A stretch of 64,000 nucleotides of DNA from Casuarius casuarius (taxonomy: Eukaryota; Chordata; Aves; Casuariiformes; Casuariidae): the NCBI GenBank assembly GCA_003342895.1, contig PTFA01000419.1, positions 62,001 through 126,000 of the forward strand, written 5' to 3'. Numbering within the stretch: position 1 is the first letter of the stretch; each line of letters starts with the position of its first letter. The notes under the pieces are model-generated. The model saw nothing but the letters and a program-made list of their open reading frames with translations, was not told where the DNA came from and did not search any database. Position numbers and translations under genes: made by a program. Positions 60,333 through 64,000 of the stretch are shown here, one piece after another.

Positions 60333-62509
60333 TGTAGAAGTGATACTTGCAAAGTTTGGACTTGTAGTCTAGGAATTCGAAACACTTGCACAAAAATTGT
60401 CTTTGCAGTTCCAAAGCATGACTATGTGAAGACTCTTCTTTTAGAAAGGACATTAAATGCATACTGAGTGATGAGCTTTTACAAGAGAAATCCATTTTTC
60501 TTACTTGAATTGTTTCAAAATGTCACAGTTAAGGAACACTCAGAATAGATGAGAAATAACTTTTGCTCTTGGTAATGCATGCACAACTTTTGTTGAAGTT
60601 GCATGAGTGAACTGAAAGGATAGTTTTCCTCTCCAAGTTAATATTACAAAATATTTTATATTTTTTCTCAGAACACATGCTGCCATTCTGTGCAGGAATA
60701 GGCATGAGCATGAAAGAAGAAAGTTAAGTTGATAGCCCTTAGGAAGGACAAAACTATGTAGGTGAATAATTCATAAACATTTTCTGAAATGTAATACTAG
60801 TATTTATTACTTTTGCTTAGGCAGTGATTAATTTGAGCTGTGTCTGACTATGAGACTTGTCCTGAATTTCTTGTAAAATGCTGATGCTACAGGACTATAA
60901 GAAACATTTGATCAGATACGGAACTCAGAAAAAGCTTACTTTTACTTTTAAAATGCTCAGCTTGCCCTAGTTTCAGTCCCTTCCTTTTGTTCATTTTCTA
61001 TTTGTTTATTTGCATGTTTTTACCTAAAATTAATATTGATTAACTTTTTATCAAAGAAAAGAAATCTATTCTCACCCCAGGAATTACAGGGGCAAAGAAA
61101 AGTTGGAAGTCTGTTGGCTAGTTTTTGTCCTTCTCCTCTCCTTTACCTAAAAAAAGTGTTTTAAGCAGTCATTTTCCTTCTAAGTGAGTATTTGCAAAGG
61201 AATGTTCGTTGATTGGGCTTTTCAAAGAAAATCGCTTCTTTTGAAAAAACAATTTAATATTTCAGTTCTCTTCACACCTCCCGGTTTACTAGTTCATAGT
61301 ATCCTTCAGCTTTTGCTTATTTATAAACATAAACACAGCCTTCACTCTTAAACAAAAGTTGTTCTAGCTTTTGATAGCTAAATGAAGTAAGTAAATACAA
61401 AAAAATTGTTATGATAGTTGTGAAATGATAAAAGCATAACAACACAGATCACTGTGAACTGCTAATGTTGATTCAAAACGCTTTTATCAAACCAGTCACT
61501 GGCTCCATCTCAGTGCTGAGAAATAGGTAACTTCACTGAAAACACACATGCCCATATACATATTCAAATATATATTTCCTCAGTGCTTTTGATAATGATC
61601 ACTAGATACAAGTGGGAAATAAATCACTCTGGCAGATTTATGAAATGCAAAATCAAGCCACAATAAAACACTGATTTTGAGAAAAAGAAAATCAAAGTAA
61701 ATAAAACATGCATTTTTTTGGCTGTGACTTCATTTTTTAAATGTATGTTGATTTTACTAAGAACAAAATTCAAAGTCTAAAAGGCAAAGGATACTGGGTA
61801 TACAGTGATATTTACTTGAAAGGGAATTTTAAACAAAACTTATCCACCCACACACCTTTTTTTCAGGGTTGATTGCACAGTATGAATAGTATAAATATTA
61901 TGATACCATTAATTTATCCAAATCCCAAAAGAAAGTTATAGGCCTCCAAAAATACTGCCCCTATTCAATTTTCTTAATTTTAATTAATTAACAGAGGCAT
62001 CTGATTTAGGAGTTACACAGAGGAACACAGAATGTTCCTACAGAATGAAGTAATTCAGGGTTTGTCGGGAGGGGCAGCGGGGGAAGAAACAAGTACGTTT
62101 TCAAAACTGAAGTGTTTCTGTGGTGAGGTGTTAGTTTGGGTGGATAATCCTGCCCTAAATTCCTGAATATGCTAGACAGTTTAATAAAGAATCCTTTTGA
62201 ATGTCTACAGTATCCTTGCAATGTGGCCTGACCTAGCCTGTAGATCTCAAAACATCATTCTTTAGATATTCAAAACTTAGATTGTGTCTAATCTTAAACA
62301 GAAATTTAGTCACTTGTCATCTGTTGTTTCATATTTTGCTCTCTTTATACAGATTTAACACATTTACCTAGTAAATATTGAAAACTCTAAGAAGTTGAGA
62401 TTTGAATGAAATCAAATGAGCTGCTAATGGCAGAGTTTGCTGAGATGTAGTATCTTTTTCCCCCAAAACTACTACACGCATATAAAATGGTAAAATTGTC
62501 AAATATGTT
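60333..62509. other. AT-rich noncoding stretch
   Basis: No gene is supported and no repeat was recognised. Open frames are all short, 71 codons or fewer. An AATTAATTAA palindrome-like word lies at 61979-61990. Confidence 0.65.
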
Positions 62510-62531
62510 ATTTTAAGAATATTTTAAGAAT
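62510..62531. repeat. 11-bp perfect tandem duplication
   Basis: ATTTTAAGAAT is repeated twice exactly, head to tail. Probably simple slippage in AT-rich DNA. Confidence 0.85.
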
Positions 62532-64000
62532 ACGCCTCTTGTGTAAAAAAATGTATAGTTGTATTACTAATTTTTGTTGATCCACAGATCGGATTCCTGA
62601 AATGTAAAACAACATATGCAATAGCAATTTCATTTGATAATACTGGCAATAGTATAAGTGAAAAAAATGAATGCAAATAGGAAATATGTGATTTGAGGTT
62701 TTCTAAATATATAACAGTTTAGATAAATTGACAGTGAATGCAACTTCACTTTTAAAATATTTATTTTGCTAAATTGGTTGTGAAACTTTTATTGGTGAAT
62801 GTGCATAAGACAAAATTATTAAATAAGCATGTCAAGAAAAAAGAGAATCTTTAGGTATCTGGATCCACTTCTACTGACTACAATTGTTGTCTATGTGTTT
62901 GAGAAGATAATTAGATTATTCTGCTGAAAATTAATTTTCTTTGTAAGATTTATATATATTGAAACTTTGAATGAATAGAACTGTCAAATGCAGTATGTTA
63001 TAATACAGGCATTTCAAAGCACTTCCAGAAAGAGGTAGGGGGGAATAGAAATAGTTCATTTTAAAAGCAAGTATCTTCAGGCAAGGATTCCTTAAACTCA
63101 TAAGTTTGTGTCTTTTCTCACAAAACAGTGTGTGTCACATTCATTGTGAAAAATGTATCTGCATGTTGGCATTTTTCTTTAAATATAAACTCTCTGTATG
63201 TTATTCAGTTAACTCTTCTGTAAAGGTTGGGATGGTATCATACAATGACTGAATATTTTCAGAAAAATCACTGAATTGTTTCTTACTGAATTAATATTTT
63301 TATTATTTAGGCAGTCTGATGTCTGTTGATATAAAAGGCTTTTACAGTTTTGCACAGCTAGCTCCCTACATTGCAGATATCATGGCATAGTCTCAATGAA
63401 AATATTGTTTTCTACAATATATACAAATTTCTGTGAATTGTATTTACATTTCAAAAATCGATAAACTAAGTTTTCCTTTTTTTCTGATATATTTAGTGCT
63501 ATTTATCTGCTCACATGTGGTTATATAGTTTTTCTGGTTCTAAAAATGTCAGTTGATGACCTCTGTTCACAAGCAATTCTAGCTGTTTTTGAAAGTCTTA
63601 GGAAAGCCTGCTTACTTGCCCTAAGTACTATAAAATTTGGATGTATAAAACATTCAAAACTCCACTATGTTTTTAAAACAGAAAAATCAACCAGAAAAGA
63701 AAAAGTTGTTCTCCAGAAAGAATTTCTTGAATTCATAAATGAGCTCTCATGCTTATTTTGAAAATACATACATAAAAACATGAATAAAACATGAATAAAA
63801 CTGAAGTCGTACAGGAACGCTCAAAAAAAAAAAAAGGTCTTCTGTGTCTGGGTGAGTGAGATTTCCCATGGACTCATCATTGACCTGGGAGAAATAGCAA
63901 AGTTTGGATCTCGCGTAATGCCAGATGTGCCATTCCCCACTGTTATGTGGTTATGTGTTCAGTGAGTATCACAAGAACAAAGAAAGCATGTGTAGGATTT
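62532..64000. other. AT-rich noncoding stretch to window end
   Basis: No gene is supported. The 71-codon plus frame at 63546-63761 has ordinary composition but no domain. An 11-bp tandem (CATGAATAAAA twice, 63779-63800) and an A run at 63823-63835 lie near the end. The last 160 bases become less AT-rich but carry no recognised feature. Confidence 0.62.

Noticed and set aside
1..64000. CRISPR array, bacterial operon or phage module
   Set aside because: No regularly spaced repeats, no ribosome-binding-site-linked gene series and no prokaryotic coding density; the CR1 elements and solo LTR show a vertebrate genome.

Overview
The window reads as vertebrate nuclear DNA, most likely from a bird. 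Its three recognisable LINE fragments are all CR1 elements: 22259-22603 on the minus strand, and 43975-44416 and 56600-57563 on the plus strand. The first ends in the octamer-like tail typical of CR1. Recognisable interspersed repeats are sparse and I see no SINEs or L1. Crocodilian or turtle origin is possible but less likely, because repeat density is low. There is no bacterial, plasmid or phage signature.

I found no protein-coding gene I can support. The open reading frames are short, are often low complexity, lack recognisable domains, and are not joined by a convincing exon and splice-site pattern. The few with domain-like content are decayed CR1 reverse transcriptase. The window therefore looks like a gene desert or the inside of one very large intron. 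It is AT-rich, with a few visibly GC-rich patches (about 10100-10430, 17340-17590, 27800-28190, 34110-34330 and 49855-49915).

Layout. 1-22 kb is unique AT-rich sequence with microsatellites (GATA/GACA at 4025, TTTC at 18594), a long poly-T run containing an unresolved base (7885-7953), and a GC-rich insert at 17340. 22-24.6 kb is the most repeat-dense part: a CR1 3' end, a well-preserved solo retroviral LTR (23102-23493, minus strand) with TATA box, polyadenylation signal and a 4-bp target duplication, an ancient repeat fragment, and a large CCTT/CCCT microsatellite. 25-41 kb is mostly unique, with hairpins at 27232, 28765 and 36931 and an ancient repeat near 37730. 41343-41760 is a striking 418-bp pyrimidine-rich tract. 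42-55 kb holds the second CR1, a degraded palindromic ancient repeat (46148-46262), and several stretches rich in homeodomain-type TAAT/ATTA motifs that look like candidate conserved noncoding elements (best: 54300-54860). 56.6-57.6 kb is a CR1 fragment with a dead reverse transcriptase that unusually lacks its 3' end. The remainder is unique sequence with a 24-base assembly gap at 60309-60332.

No multi-gene system, CRISPR array, rRNA or tRNA gene was seen. The most useful leads are the candidate regulatory blocks, the solo LTR, the pyrimidine tract, and the set of ancient repeats sharing a CCATTGACTTCAATGGG-like core. Repeat-family statements rest on recalled consensus patterns, and the conserved-element calls are inference from motif texture alone.
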